A stretch of DNA of 31,497 bases from UBA7359 sp964392105 (lineage in GTDB: Bacteria; Pseudomonadota; Gammaproteobacteria; Eutrophobiales; Eutrophobiaceae). Below are positions 8,721 through 15,823 of the stretch, one piece after another; positions within the stretch are counted from its first letter, which is position 1, and every line of letters begins with the position of its first letter. The translations under genes and the position numbers were made by a program. The notes beneath the pieces are model-generated. The model made no database searches. It was not told where the DNA came from and saw nothing but the letters and a program-made list of their open reading frames with translations. The stretch is from contig CAYMPA010000015.1 of NCBI GenBank assembly GCA_964392105.1, positions 1-31,497 on the forward strand. Reading direction: 5' to 3'.

Positions 8721-9551
8721 TTATCGTTTATTAATAGTTTGTAAAATCAGAATCTCGCCCTTGCCTTTTCGTGCTAAATCACCGGAAAATCGGTGTGCAA
8801 TGGGGCCATATTTTTTGAATATTTCAAAATCTGTGTCAATACCCGCAAGCTGTGTAAACAATAAGCGTAAAAATTGCATTTTTAAATTTCCACAGCTTTT
8901 AAATGTGGCCGATATATGTGCTGGTCTCTTAGCCAGTATAATTGTGCCACGGCGCATACCTTCTCCAGGATGTTTCCCAACTTTGTCCAGGGCAATAATT
9001 GTTCCCGCATGTATTCGACTACCACAGTAATTACCCGATTTACCCTGGATGATAATGATACCACGTTGCATGCGATCACCAACTCTATCACCCGCATTAC
9101 CTTTAATATTGATAAGGCCATTGGTCATGCCAAAGGCATCACCAGGTAATCCGGCACCGACATAATCACATGCATCGCCGTTTATGTTAATGCGTCCACC
9201 AGACATGCTGTTACCTATCCAAGAACCGGCATTTCCAATAACAGATAGTGTTCCATTTTTCATTCCTTGACCCAGGAAATCACCAACATCACCTTTTACC
9301 TCAATACTGCCTTTAGTCATACCCTGGCCTACATAGATGAGCTTATCGCAACTTTTTTCAATATGAATTTGATTCGAATCTTTTCCTTTAACAGAAAATA
9401 ACTCGTCGACTTTTACACTCTCTTTACCATAAACAAGCTTAAGGTTTTTTATTTTAGTAAGTGAATTACCCTCAAGATTATCTGGAATCAAAGGGGAAAC
9501 ATCTAATGTGAACTTTGGTTGGGCCTTTAATGTAAATGTCAAGGCGCTCAT
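8721..9551 (-). CDS. fhcC: Formyltransferase/hydrolase complex subunit C (operon I)
   Basis: A 276-residue homologue of archaeal FwdC and bacterial FhcC. The core (about residues 85-210) is a right-handed beta-helix built from repeats of about 19 residues of the form G-x-I-x-I-x-G-N-A-G-x-x-V-G, also related to the glutamate synthase alpha C-terminal domain. FhcC is a structural subunit of the cytoplasmic Fhc complex, which moves the formyl group from formyl-H4MPT via methanofuran to water, giving formate. Its ATG overlaps the fhcD stop (ATGA), indicating translational coupling. The paralogue at 14113-14922 has the same architecture but is clearly diverged, so the two sets are not a recent duplication. 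Confidence 0.93.
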   Translation of the reverse strand: MSALTFTLKAQPKFTLDVSPLIPDNLEGNSLTKIKNLKLVYGKESVKVDELFSVKGKDSNQIHIEKSCDKLIYVGQGMTKGSIEVKGDVGDFLGQGMKNGTLSVIGNAGSWIGNSMSGGRININGDACDYVGAGLPGDAFGMTNGLINIKGNAGDRVGDRMQRGIIIIQGKSGNYCGSRIHAGTIIALDKVGKHPGEGMRRGTIILAKRPAHISATFKSCGNLKMQFLRLLFTQLAGIDTDFEIFKKYGPIAHRFSGDLARKGKGEILILQTINKR

Positions 9552-10444
9552 TTAAGTAACTTCCTGAGGTGGAACAAGTGTGGACCTAAATTACCGCCAT
9601 AATTACCCGCACTAATACGATAAATGCCTTTTGATGGACCGTATGAACAAGCTGCCCTGATGCCCATACGCATAGCTTCATTTATAGATTCTTCATCAAG
9701 GCCATCAATAACTATTTCAAGTACTGAGCCGATTTCATCACTGAGTTCGGATATAACCTCTCCTTTTAATGTCGGGCAATACGCTTCGTTTGTTGATGCA
9801 GTCAGGAAATTATACTTTGATCCGATTTTTGAACCGGAGCCCACAACACCACCGGGAAACGCAGTTATTACCCCGGATACCTTTTTAATCGCATCGACCG
9901 CTTTTTCACACGCGGCCAGTCCATGTCGCGCTGATTTTGCCAGCACCAGAAAATTACCGCCGCCGATAGCTTTGGTGACACCGGCGGTCTCTTCACAGAT
10001 AAATTCACCATGCATAACAGGGATGCGCCAGAAACGTTTTCCATTGAGTACCTTGGAAATCTGATGTCCATCTCCAAAATAACGCAGACTTTTGCCCATG
10101 GAAACTGTTTGTTCGCTATCTATGCCTGAATAACAGGCAGTGGTGGCAGTGGTCATCACAGATTGGCCAACCCGCATTGGGACTTGCTTTTCCAGATCTT
10201 TAACAGACATGGCAAAAACCATGACTGATATTCCTGGTCTGCCATCAGGTGTTTCATAGGGGCTGAGTTCTTTTTCAACATCCGCTTCACAACCGCAGGC
10301 AATTACCGAAGAGGCAAAGCCCGTAAGTGAATTGACCGCTCTATAGGCCCACTTTAGCGTCATAGCCGTGATAATTATTCGCGTCGCCTTCATCGGAAAG
10401 GCTTCTGCAAAGGTATCATCAATATGTACGCCGTTGATTTTCAT
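9548..10444 (-). CDS. fhcD: Formylmethanofuran:H4MPT formyltransferase (operon I)
   Basis: A protein of about 298 residues, homologous to archaeal Ftr and bacterial FhcD. It transfers the formyl group between H4MPT and (methylo)furan. Family features include IDDTFAEAFPMKATRIIITA at the N-terminus, the GDGHQISK segment, and the C-terminal KGIYRISAGNYGGNLGPHLFHL. The length matches the family. The ATG at 10444 (start MKING) is preferred over a TTG two codons upstream because family members start at this Met. The gene lies 9 bp after fhcA and overlaps fhcC by 4 bp. The operon II copy (14928-15821) keeps the same motifs, so transferase activity is expected in both. Confidence 0.94.
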   Translation of the reverse strand: MKINGVHIDDTFAEAFPMKATRIIITAMTLKWAYRAVNSLTGFASSVIACGCEADVEKELSPYETPDGRPGISVMVFAMSVKDLEKQVPMRVGQSVMTTATTACYSGIDSEQTVSMGKSLRYFGDGHQISKVLNGKRFWRIPVMHGEFICEETAGVTKAIGGGNFLVLAKSARHGLAACEKAVDAIKKVSGVITAFPGGVVGSGSKIGSKYNFLTASTNEAYCPTLKGEVISELSDEIGSVLEIVIDGLDEESINEAMRMGIRAACSYGPSKGIYRISAGNYGGNLGPHLFHLRKLLK

Positions 10445-10453
10445 AATCAATAT

Positions 10454-12109
10454 TTACATGCAGGGTTGAACAATGATCTTTCCATTGCCATGTTCAACAA
10501 TTTCATCATTATCTATTTTAAAGTTACCAAGACTCACAGTTTGATAACGATTAAAATAACGTTTAAGTGTTTTTTCTATTCCATTATCGAATTCAGGTCT
10601 CAATGTGTGAGTGGCTCCATTGACCACTTTTACAATCTTTCCGTTACGCACAATCAGATCTCCACCTTTGAAGACATAATCTGGTTTACTGAACATTTTT
10701 TCCTTGTTTTTGTTGTCGCTATAGACGGTGATGTCTGCAATTGCGCCAGAACCCAGATGGCCTCTATTTTTCAACCCGAGGCTTCTGGCAGGCGCTGCCC
10801 TGGTCATGATTGCGATTTCGTACAAGGAATATTCTCTGTTAATGCTGGAAAGCGTACTTGCAGCGGCAGCTTCTTTATTGATGCTAGACAACATGTCATT
10901 TCTGAAGCTGCGATCCATTAATAGACGAATCAGATGAGGATAACTTATAAATGGGGCACCATTAGGATGATCCGTGGTAAGAAAGATTCTCCAGGGATCA
11001 TCGACCAATAGGAATAACTCAAGACCAATGGCCCACTGCAATGCATTTACAAAATTCTTATCTCTATATCTGAATGGAACAACACCGCAACCCGCGTCAC
11101 ATTCAATATCCATGATGACCCATTTCTGTGGGTGAGCATGCCAGTGACCAGCATATTGGCGCATTGAATCACCCGATGCCGTTACAGTTTGACCAAACAG
11201 TACTTGCCCAACATCAATAGATATATTTGGATTTTTATTCACTGACTCCGCTATTTCAGCGGCACCGGATGAAAAATTTCTGTCGCCTTCAGTACCATAA
11301 CTATGAAATTGAATATGGGTAAGGTGCATTCGCAAGCCATCGACAGCACGTATGGTTTCAAGCGTTGTATTCAAATTGCCGGGCACACCCAGATTACATC
11401 CATGCACATGTAGAGGATGTGGTATGCCTAATTCAGTGACAGCTCTTGCCAGCGATTTAAGAATATCTCGTGGTGATACGCCGTAGTATTGATTTAATTC
11501 GTCCAGTTCAAGTTGTCGTTGATTAAACTTAAAGGCACTAATACCCCCCGGGTTAACAACTTTAATACCAAGTGCCTGAGTGGCATTAATTATCCAGCCA
11601 ACATAGTCACTGATTGCGGCCTGATCTTTTTTTGATGAAAGCATACGTAAAAAGAAATCGTCACTACCGAGCATAGCGTACGCACCTTTATCAACCATAG
11701 GTGTGTCAGCCATTTCCATATGTGCTTGACGTGCATTGGCTGGAAGCATTGCTGGTTCAAAGCAGGCTGTGTAACCCATTTCAGCATAACGGTAACCCGC
11801 GGTCAGGGTAGAAGGTGCGGCATTACCACAACCAGAACGAGTTAAGCTTGTCTTGCTTACAAGGTCTGCCTTATGATCTTCAGGCAACATCATGCGTGCA
11901 ATGTTGACCTTTCCGCCACCGATATGTGTGTGTATATCTATGGCACCTGCCATGATGATCTTGCCTTTCAGATCATAGGTTTTATTAATTTTTACATTAC
12001 TGGATGGTTTTCGTGTGATGAATCCATTATGAATATAAATATCGCGATTTTCCCCGTTAATTCCATGAACTGGGTCATAAACAATACCGTTAGTTAATTT
12101 AATATACAT
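10454..12109 (-). CDS. fhcA: Formyltransferase/hydrolase complex subunit A, formyl-MFR hydrolase (operon I)
   Basis: A 551-residue amidohydrolase-fold protein homologous to FwdA/FmdA and FhcA, which hydrolyses N-formylmethanofuran to formate at a binuclear metal site. Visible active-site elements are HxH at His60-Thr-His62 (DIHTHIGG), the lysine of the IKVVNPGG segment (Lys183, matching the carboxylated lysine of FwdA), His residues in HPLHVHGCN and THIQFHSYG, and the catalytic Asp in TTDHPNG. In this operon the hydrolase is the end point: FhcB lacks a working redox centre, so formate is released to the formate dehydrogenase encoded downstream. It starts 15 bp after fhcB. Confidence 0.94.
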   Translation of the reverse strand: MYIKLTNGIVYDPVHGINGENRDIYIHNGFITRKPSSNVKINKTYDLKGKIIMAGAIDIHTHIGGGKVNIARMMLPEDHKADLVSKTSLTRSGCGNAAPSTLTAGYRYAEMGYTACFEPAMLPANARQAHMEMADTPMVDKGAYAMLGSDDFFLRMLSSKKDQAAISDYVGWIINATQALGIKVVNPGGISAFKFNQRQLELDELNQYYGVSPRDILKSLARAVTELGIPHPLHVHGCNLGVPGNLNTTLETIRAVDGLRMHLTHIQFHSYGTEGDRNFSSGAAEIAESVNKNPNISIDVGQVLFGQTVTASGDSMRQYAGHWHAHPQKWVIMDIECDAGCGVVPFRYRDKNFVNALQWAIGLELFLLVDDPWRIFLTTDHPNGAPFISYPHLIRLLMDRSFRNDMLSSINKEAAAASTLSSINREYSLYEIAIMTRAAPARSLGLKNRGHLGSGAIADITVYSDNKNKEKMFSKPDYVFKGGDLIVRNGKIVKVVNGATHTLRPEFDNGIEKTLKRYFNRYQTVSLGNFKIDNDEIVEHGNGKIIVQPCM

Positions 12110-12124
12110 TGAGTCTCTGTCTGC

Positions 12125-13402
12125 CTACATCCTCTCGATGACTTGTGTAAGTATCGAATTAACACTTGCGTACGGAGATTGTCGTACCTGTTTTAGTGGT
12201 AGTGCTACGACACTATCCGTACGGAATAATTGACCCGTATGATCAATGCCTGGTGTTGATACCGGGATAAACACATCCGGTTTGAAGTTCAATTTGGTAT
12301 CTGGCGTAGCCAAAACCATAGTGGGTATAGATGCACGAGGCGAATTAATGTTTGAACTGAAACTGGATATCCAAAGCAGGGTATCAACTTCTTTATTCTT
12401 CAGAACATTACTTGTTGAATAGTGGTGGGCATCATAATCAGGATAGCCTTTATTAAAATTGACTCGTAATGGATAACCGCTTTGCCATGCACAAACACTG
12501 TTTGCTGTCGTAGCACCATCATTACCGGCCAATGAAAATCCGGCAAACCGTGTAATCCGGGTAAGATATTTAGCAACTTCGCAAAAATTCTGAATAGTCA
12601 GTTCGGCGTGAGGAATGTCTAGTTCACCTGGAGTCCAGACGATTACACCGTATTTGGCAGATTTCATTTGTTCAGCCAACTTTTCCAGTGTTGCAATCCT
12701 GATTCCAACAATTTCTTTTACATCAAGGGTTGCACCTGCTACAAGAGCATGCAGGCTAGAAATGATCTCACCTATTTGTTCGGTTTTACAATTAAGGACA
12801 GTGGGGCGTTTGCCATTTGGATTGATACCTGCCTTGGTATTCAGCTTGTCACCAATATAAACGATTTGTCGTTTGTCATTCTTGAGGTTAAACATTGACT
12901 GTTTATTCCAGACGACACGCTCGAAAAATCGTGGAAAATTTGTTGCATCTGTCCCAGCAAAAATAATCAAATCTGCCCGGTTTCTGATTTCAGACATGGT
13001 TGTGGTAATCCAGCCTAGATCCTGTAAGGCCAATGTATTACGAATCAAGGCATTGCCATGCATATGGTCAAGTACTGCACCTGTTTTATCCGCGAGATGC
13101 ATTACTTGTCGTAAACCGCCGGCATCACTGCCTAAACCGGCAAACAATGGTGTGTGTGATTTTTTGAGTATGCGACAAATTGCATCAATCGCCTCATCAA
13201 GTGAGACTTTTTTACCCTTTAATTTCGGGGAGTTTTCAGGCACCTTTCCTTCGTAAGCGGTGATTGCCCTGGGACAACTACTATTAAGTACCTTAAGTTT
13301 TTCATTCTGATTCTGGATAACGAGGTCATCACACAGTATCCCGCAAAAAGGACAGGTCACATCCCGGGTGGTTGTGGCAGTAGTTTTTGACGTCTTATCC
13401 AA
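12125..13402 (-). CDS. fhcB: Formyltransferase/hydrolase complex subunit B, redox-inactive FwdB homologue (operon I)
   Basis: A 425-residue member of the FwdB/molybdopterin oxidoreductase family. The N-terminal [4Fe-4S] cysteines are kept (Cys17, 20, 24, 43 in TCPFCGILCDD...SSCP). The segment that carries the metal-ligand cysteine in archaeal FwdB reads LDHMHGNAL here, with Met114 where the cysteine should be. No FwdD partner is encoded in this operon. Both facts match the bacterial FhcB, known from Methylorubrum to act without a catalytic molybdopterin centre, so the complex is a transferase/hydrolase. The start is a TTG (13402), supported by AAGGA 7 bp upstream; no other start codon precedes the conserved cysteines. 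It is the first gene of operon I. Confidence 0.93.
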   Translation of the reverse strand: MDKTSKTTATTTRDVTCPFCGILCDDLVIQNQNEKLKVLNSSCPRAITAYEGKVPENSPKLKGKKVSLDEAIDAICRILKKSHTPLFAGLGSDAGGLRQVMHLADKTGAVLDHMHGNALIRNTLALQDLGWITTTMSEIRNRADLIIFAGTDATNFPRFFERVVWNKQSMFNLKNDKRQIVYIGDKLNTKAGINPNGKRPTVLNCKTEQIGEIISSLHALVAGATLDVKEIVGIRIATLEKLAEQMKSAKYGVIVWTPGELDIPHAELTIQNFCEVAKYLTRITRFAGFSLAGNDGATTANSVCAWQSGYPLRVNFNKGYPDYDAHHYSTSNVLKNKEVDTLLWISSFSSNINSPRASIPTMVLATPDTKLNFKPDVFIPVSTPGIDHTGQLFRTDSVVALPLKQVRQSPYASVNSILTQVIERM

Positions 13403-13443
13403 TGATAATTCCTTTTTTTTCAGTTAATTATTTATTTTTGACA

Positions 13444-13465
13444 AATATTGCGGCGCAACAATATT
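13444..13465. promoter_or_regulatory. Nested palindromes over the operon I -10/start site
   Basis: AATATTG (13444-13450) and CAATATT (13459-13465) form an inverted repeat around a central palindrome, TTGCG-G-CGCAA (13448-13458). The unit covers the -10 hexamer and the expected transcription start, a position suited to a repressor. No regulator gene is in the window, so this is only a candidate operator. Confidence 0.35.
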
Positions 13466-13486
13466 GTTTTGCACTAATCTTGTCAA
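13458..13486 (-). promoter_or_regulatory. Sigma70-like promoter of operon I (fhcBADC-fdhBA)
   Basis: On the minus strand TTGACA (13486-13481) and TATTGT (13463-13458) are separated by exactly 17 bp, and the -10 lies 55 bp before the fhcB TTG start. It is the only clear promoter in the 342-bp gene-free stretch 13403-13744, which otherwise holds the palindrome and terminator listed separately. Confidence 0.65.
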
Positions 13487-13645
13487 CAGTTTATATAAAT
13501 GCATTTAAAGTGTTTATTTTAGGTGAAAAATCAGAGCAGAATCTGGTAAATCACGGACAATTTTCACTTATTCTATCACTGAAAATATTTCATTGATTAC
13601 GACAATACTGTGCAAACAGTCAGAACTGGATAGTCTTTGTAATTA

Positions 13646-13673
13646 AAACACTCCGGTTAAAACCGGAGTGTTT
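13646..13673 (-). terminator. Rho-independent terminator of operon II
   Basis: A perfect 13-bp inverted repeat (13646-13658 and 13661-13673, containing ACTCCGGTT) with a two-base centre. Read on the minus strand it is followed by a T-rich tract and lies about 70 bp after the ferredoxin stop, so it ends the long operon coming from 23 kb and insulates operon I. Confidence 0.85.
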
Positions 13674-13744
13674 AATGTGAATCTGAAGCGTAATACGTAG
13701 AAATTGAATTCTGAGAATGCTCTCAGGAGAATTGCTTCACTAGA

Positions 13745-14047
13745 TCAAAGCCCCAATGCCTCTTTTTTCTCTTCTGCACCTGGTAATGGTTCCCACTGTT
13801 CATTACATACAGGTAATTCTGGAGCGCGTTCTGCGTTGATCGCGATCCATTTTTCATGTTCTTCAGGGATAGGGTCTTCAAATATGGCCTCTACTGGACA
13901 TTCCGGAATACAGGCACTACAGTCGATACAGACATCCGGATCGATATACAGACATTCATCATCGTAATGGAAGCAGTCGACAGGGCACGGTACGACGCAG
14001 TCTGTAAAACGGCAATTTACACAATTCTCGGTCACAATTGTTGTCAT
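13745..14047 (-). CDS. fdxA: 7Fe ferredoxin (FdxA type, [3Fe-4S][4Fe-4S])
   Basis: A 100-residue low-potential ferredoxin of the Azotobacter FdI/Pseudomonas FdxA family. Cysteines lie in CVNCRFTDCVVPCP (Cys9, 12, 17, 21) and CIDCSACIPECP; the C-x7-C-x3-C-P pattern is that of the 3Fe/4Fe type. The family's C-terminal extension (EKWIAINAERAPELP) is present. It lies 65 bp after the second fhcC/fwdC and before the operon terminator. This position suggests it carries electrons between the FwdB centre and the NfnB-NfnA-like oxidoreductase encoded at the other end of the operon. That role is inferred; FdxA proteins also occur in unrelated settings. No FwdF/FwdG-like polyferredoxin is present. Confidence 0.93.
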   Translation of the reverse strand: MTTIVTENCVNCRFTDCVVPCPVDCFHYDDECLYIDPDVCIDCSACIPECPVEAIFEDPIPEEHEKWIAINAERAPELPVCNEQWEPLPGAEEKKEALGL

Positions 14048-14089
14048 AATTTTCTCTTCTCCCAGGGTGGCCAGATAAAAATAAATATG

Positions 14090-14109
14090 TCAGATACTAT
14101 TGTATCTGC
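14090..14109 (-). other. Intercistronic hairpin between fwdC and fdxA
   Basis: A perfect 8-bp inverted repeat, TCAGATAC/GTATCTGA, with a 4-base loop begins right after the fwdC stop codon. There is no immediate T-run, so it is more likely an RNA-processing or partial-termination hairpin that sets ferredoxin mRNA levels separately than a full terminator. Confidence 0.4.
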
Positions 14110-14112
14110 TGA

Positions 14113-14922
14113 TCAATTTGCATACAAAAGAATCTCTCCGCGATTAAGTTCAATAGCATCACCGATCCATCGCTCATAATTACCAGCTAACTGTGCGTCA
14201 TCAATAGTCAGGCCCTGCTCTTTAATGTAGGCGAGGTACAAGCGCACATAGGATGGGTGATAGGTACAAGCATACGAAAATGTCGGGAGCATCTCTGCAT
14301 TATGCATAGACAGAATTGTTCCACGTTTCATGCCTGCTCCACAGCGGATACCCATTTCACCGAGCACAATTAGAGTTCCTGCAAGCATGTTGACACCGGT
14401 AAAATCACCACTATTACCTCCAACAACGATGAGCCCATTTCGCATCGCATGTCCAAGTTCATTGCCTACGTTCCCATGAATGATGATTTCACCACCTGAA
14501 ATCCCCACAGAATCTCCTCTATAGGCACTCCCCACCATATGTCCGGCGTTGCCCTTAATGACTACTCGGCCGCCAGTCATCTGAGGGCCGACCCAGTTTC
14601 CTACATTTCCCTCAACAGTAATTTCACCGCCAGACATGCCAGCGGCCAGATGTTGGCCAACATCACCTTCAATAATCATCTTACCTGACGTCATTTCAGA
14701 ACCAAGGTGTTTAACATTGACTAAATCACCTTCGATATGTATTTCACCATCGCACTGTCCCTTTACAGTAAAAAAATCTCCAAGTGCGGTTTGGTCATTA
14801 CCATGGAAGACAGTCAAGGCAGCGATTGCAGTTTCATCGGCACCATTTATTTTATCGGGACAGATAACACCTGCCTCGAGTGGTACGTCAGGTTTTGTAT
14901 GTAATGAAAGTTTTAAACTCAT
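14113..14922 (-). CDS. fwdC: Formylmethanofuran dehydrogenase subunit C (operon II)
   Basis: A 269-residue FwdC/FhcC homologue. Residues about 80-205 form the glycine-rich beta-helix with repeats such as MSGGEITVEGNVGNWVG and MTGGRVVIKGNAGHMVG. The repeats are more regular than in the operon I copy. The C-terminal tail (YERWIGDAIELNRGEILLY) is the part expected to contact other subunits. Archaeal FwdC is a structural subunit next to the FwdA hydrolase. The gene follows fhcD by 5 bp. Because it is linked to the redox-competent FwdB and FwdD genes, I name it after the dehydrogenase complex, although sequence alone cannot exclude subunit exchange with operon I. Confidence 0.92.
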   Translation of the reverse strand: MSLKLSLHTKPDVPLEAGVICPDKINGADETAIAALTVFHGNDQTALGDFFTVKGQCDGEIHIEGDLVNVKHLGSEMTSGKMIIEGDVGQHLAAGMSGGEITVEGNVGNWVGPQMTGGRVVIKGNAGHMVGSAYRGDSVGISGGEIIIHGNVGNELGHAMRNGLIVVGGNSGDFTGVNMLAGTLIVLGEMGIRCGAGMKRGTILSMHNAEMLPTFSYACTYHPSYVRLYLAYIKEQGLTIDDAQLAGNYERWIGDAIELNRGEILLYAN

Positions 14923-14927
14923 GAGCG

Positions 14928-15821
14928 TTAGTTTGTTTTCAGAATTTTGTTTAAATGCAGGTGGTATTGGCCTAAATTACCACCATAATTACCCGCAGAT
15001 AATTGCTTGATACCTGGTTTTGCAGCGGTTTGTAAACCAACACGCATCGCATCTGCAACAGCTTCTTCATTCAAGCCATCAATCACAATTTCAAGCACGC
15101 AATTGACACCTTCTAGCACAAGTGATTCACTCGTCACGGTGCGCAGTGTTGGGCAATAAGCATCATTGCTTGATGCAATCAGGCTTTTGTACTTTGATCC
15201 AACCTTGCTACCACTGCGTACGACTCCATCCGGGAAAGGTAGAATAACCCCATCAATCTCACGCATGGCTTTTGTTGCTGCCGTCGCTGCTTTTAAAGTA
15301 GTTTTTTGATCTTTACCTAAAATCAGAATGTTGCCGCCGCCGACAGCATCCTGGATACCGAAATGATCCTCAATGACAAATTCGCCGTCCATAACCGGGA
15401 TACGCCATAGCCGTTGCCCTCCCAACACCTTGCTGATTTGATGTCCGTCACCGAAGTAACGTAACTGGCCACCAACAATGGCTGTTGTGTCGGATTCAAG
15501 ACCATTAAAGCAAGCCGTTGTTGGGCAGGTCATGACACATTGACCAATGCGTTCCACCAGGCGTTTACCAAGACCTTCAGCATCCATGGCAAATAACAAC
15601 ACACTGACTCCGGGGCGCATGTCTGGTGTCTCTTCAGCATTAAGTTCACGCTCAATGCCTGCTTCACATTTACATCCAATCACTGAGGTGGCGAATCCTG
15701 TCATGGATTGTGCGGCCGCCATAGCCCATTGTTTCGTTGCAGCGGTGATAATTACGCGAGCGCCAGACATCTTGAATGCTTCAGCAAAGGTATCAACGAT
15801 TTCAGTGGATTTGATTTTCAT
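14928..15821 (-). CDS. fhcD: Formylmethanofuran:H4MPT formyltransferase, second copy (operon II)
   Basis: A 297-residue Ftr/FhcD homologue with all family landmarks: VDTFAEAFKMSGARVIITAA at the N-terminus, QCVMTCPTTACFNG, GDGHQISKVLGG, and the ending KQLSAGNYGGNLGQYHLHL. It exchanges formyl groups between formyl-H4MPT and methanofuran, feeding the FwdA/FwdB enzyme of the same operon. It lies 2 bp from fwdA and 5 bp from fwdC. The B-A-D-C order is identical to operon I, so the two clusters share a common ancestor. In archaea the ftr gene usually lies apart from fwd, so this order is the bacterial one. Confidence 0.94.
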   Translation of the reverse strand: MKIKSTEIVDTFAEAFKMSGARVIITAATKQWAMAAAQSMTGFATSVIGCKCEAGIERELNAEETPDMRPGVSVLLFAMDAEGLGKRLVERIGQCVMTCPTTACFNGLESDTTAIVGGQLRYFGDGHQISKVLGGQRLWRIPVMDGEFVIEDHFGIQDAVGGGNILILGKDQKTTLKAATAATKAMREIDGVILPFPDGVVRSGSKVGSKYKSLIASSNDAYCPTLRTVTSESLVLEGVNCVLEIVIDGLNEEAVADAMRVGLQTAAKPGIKQLSAGNYGGNLGQYHLHLNKILKTN

Positions 15822-15823
15822 TG

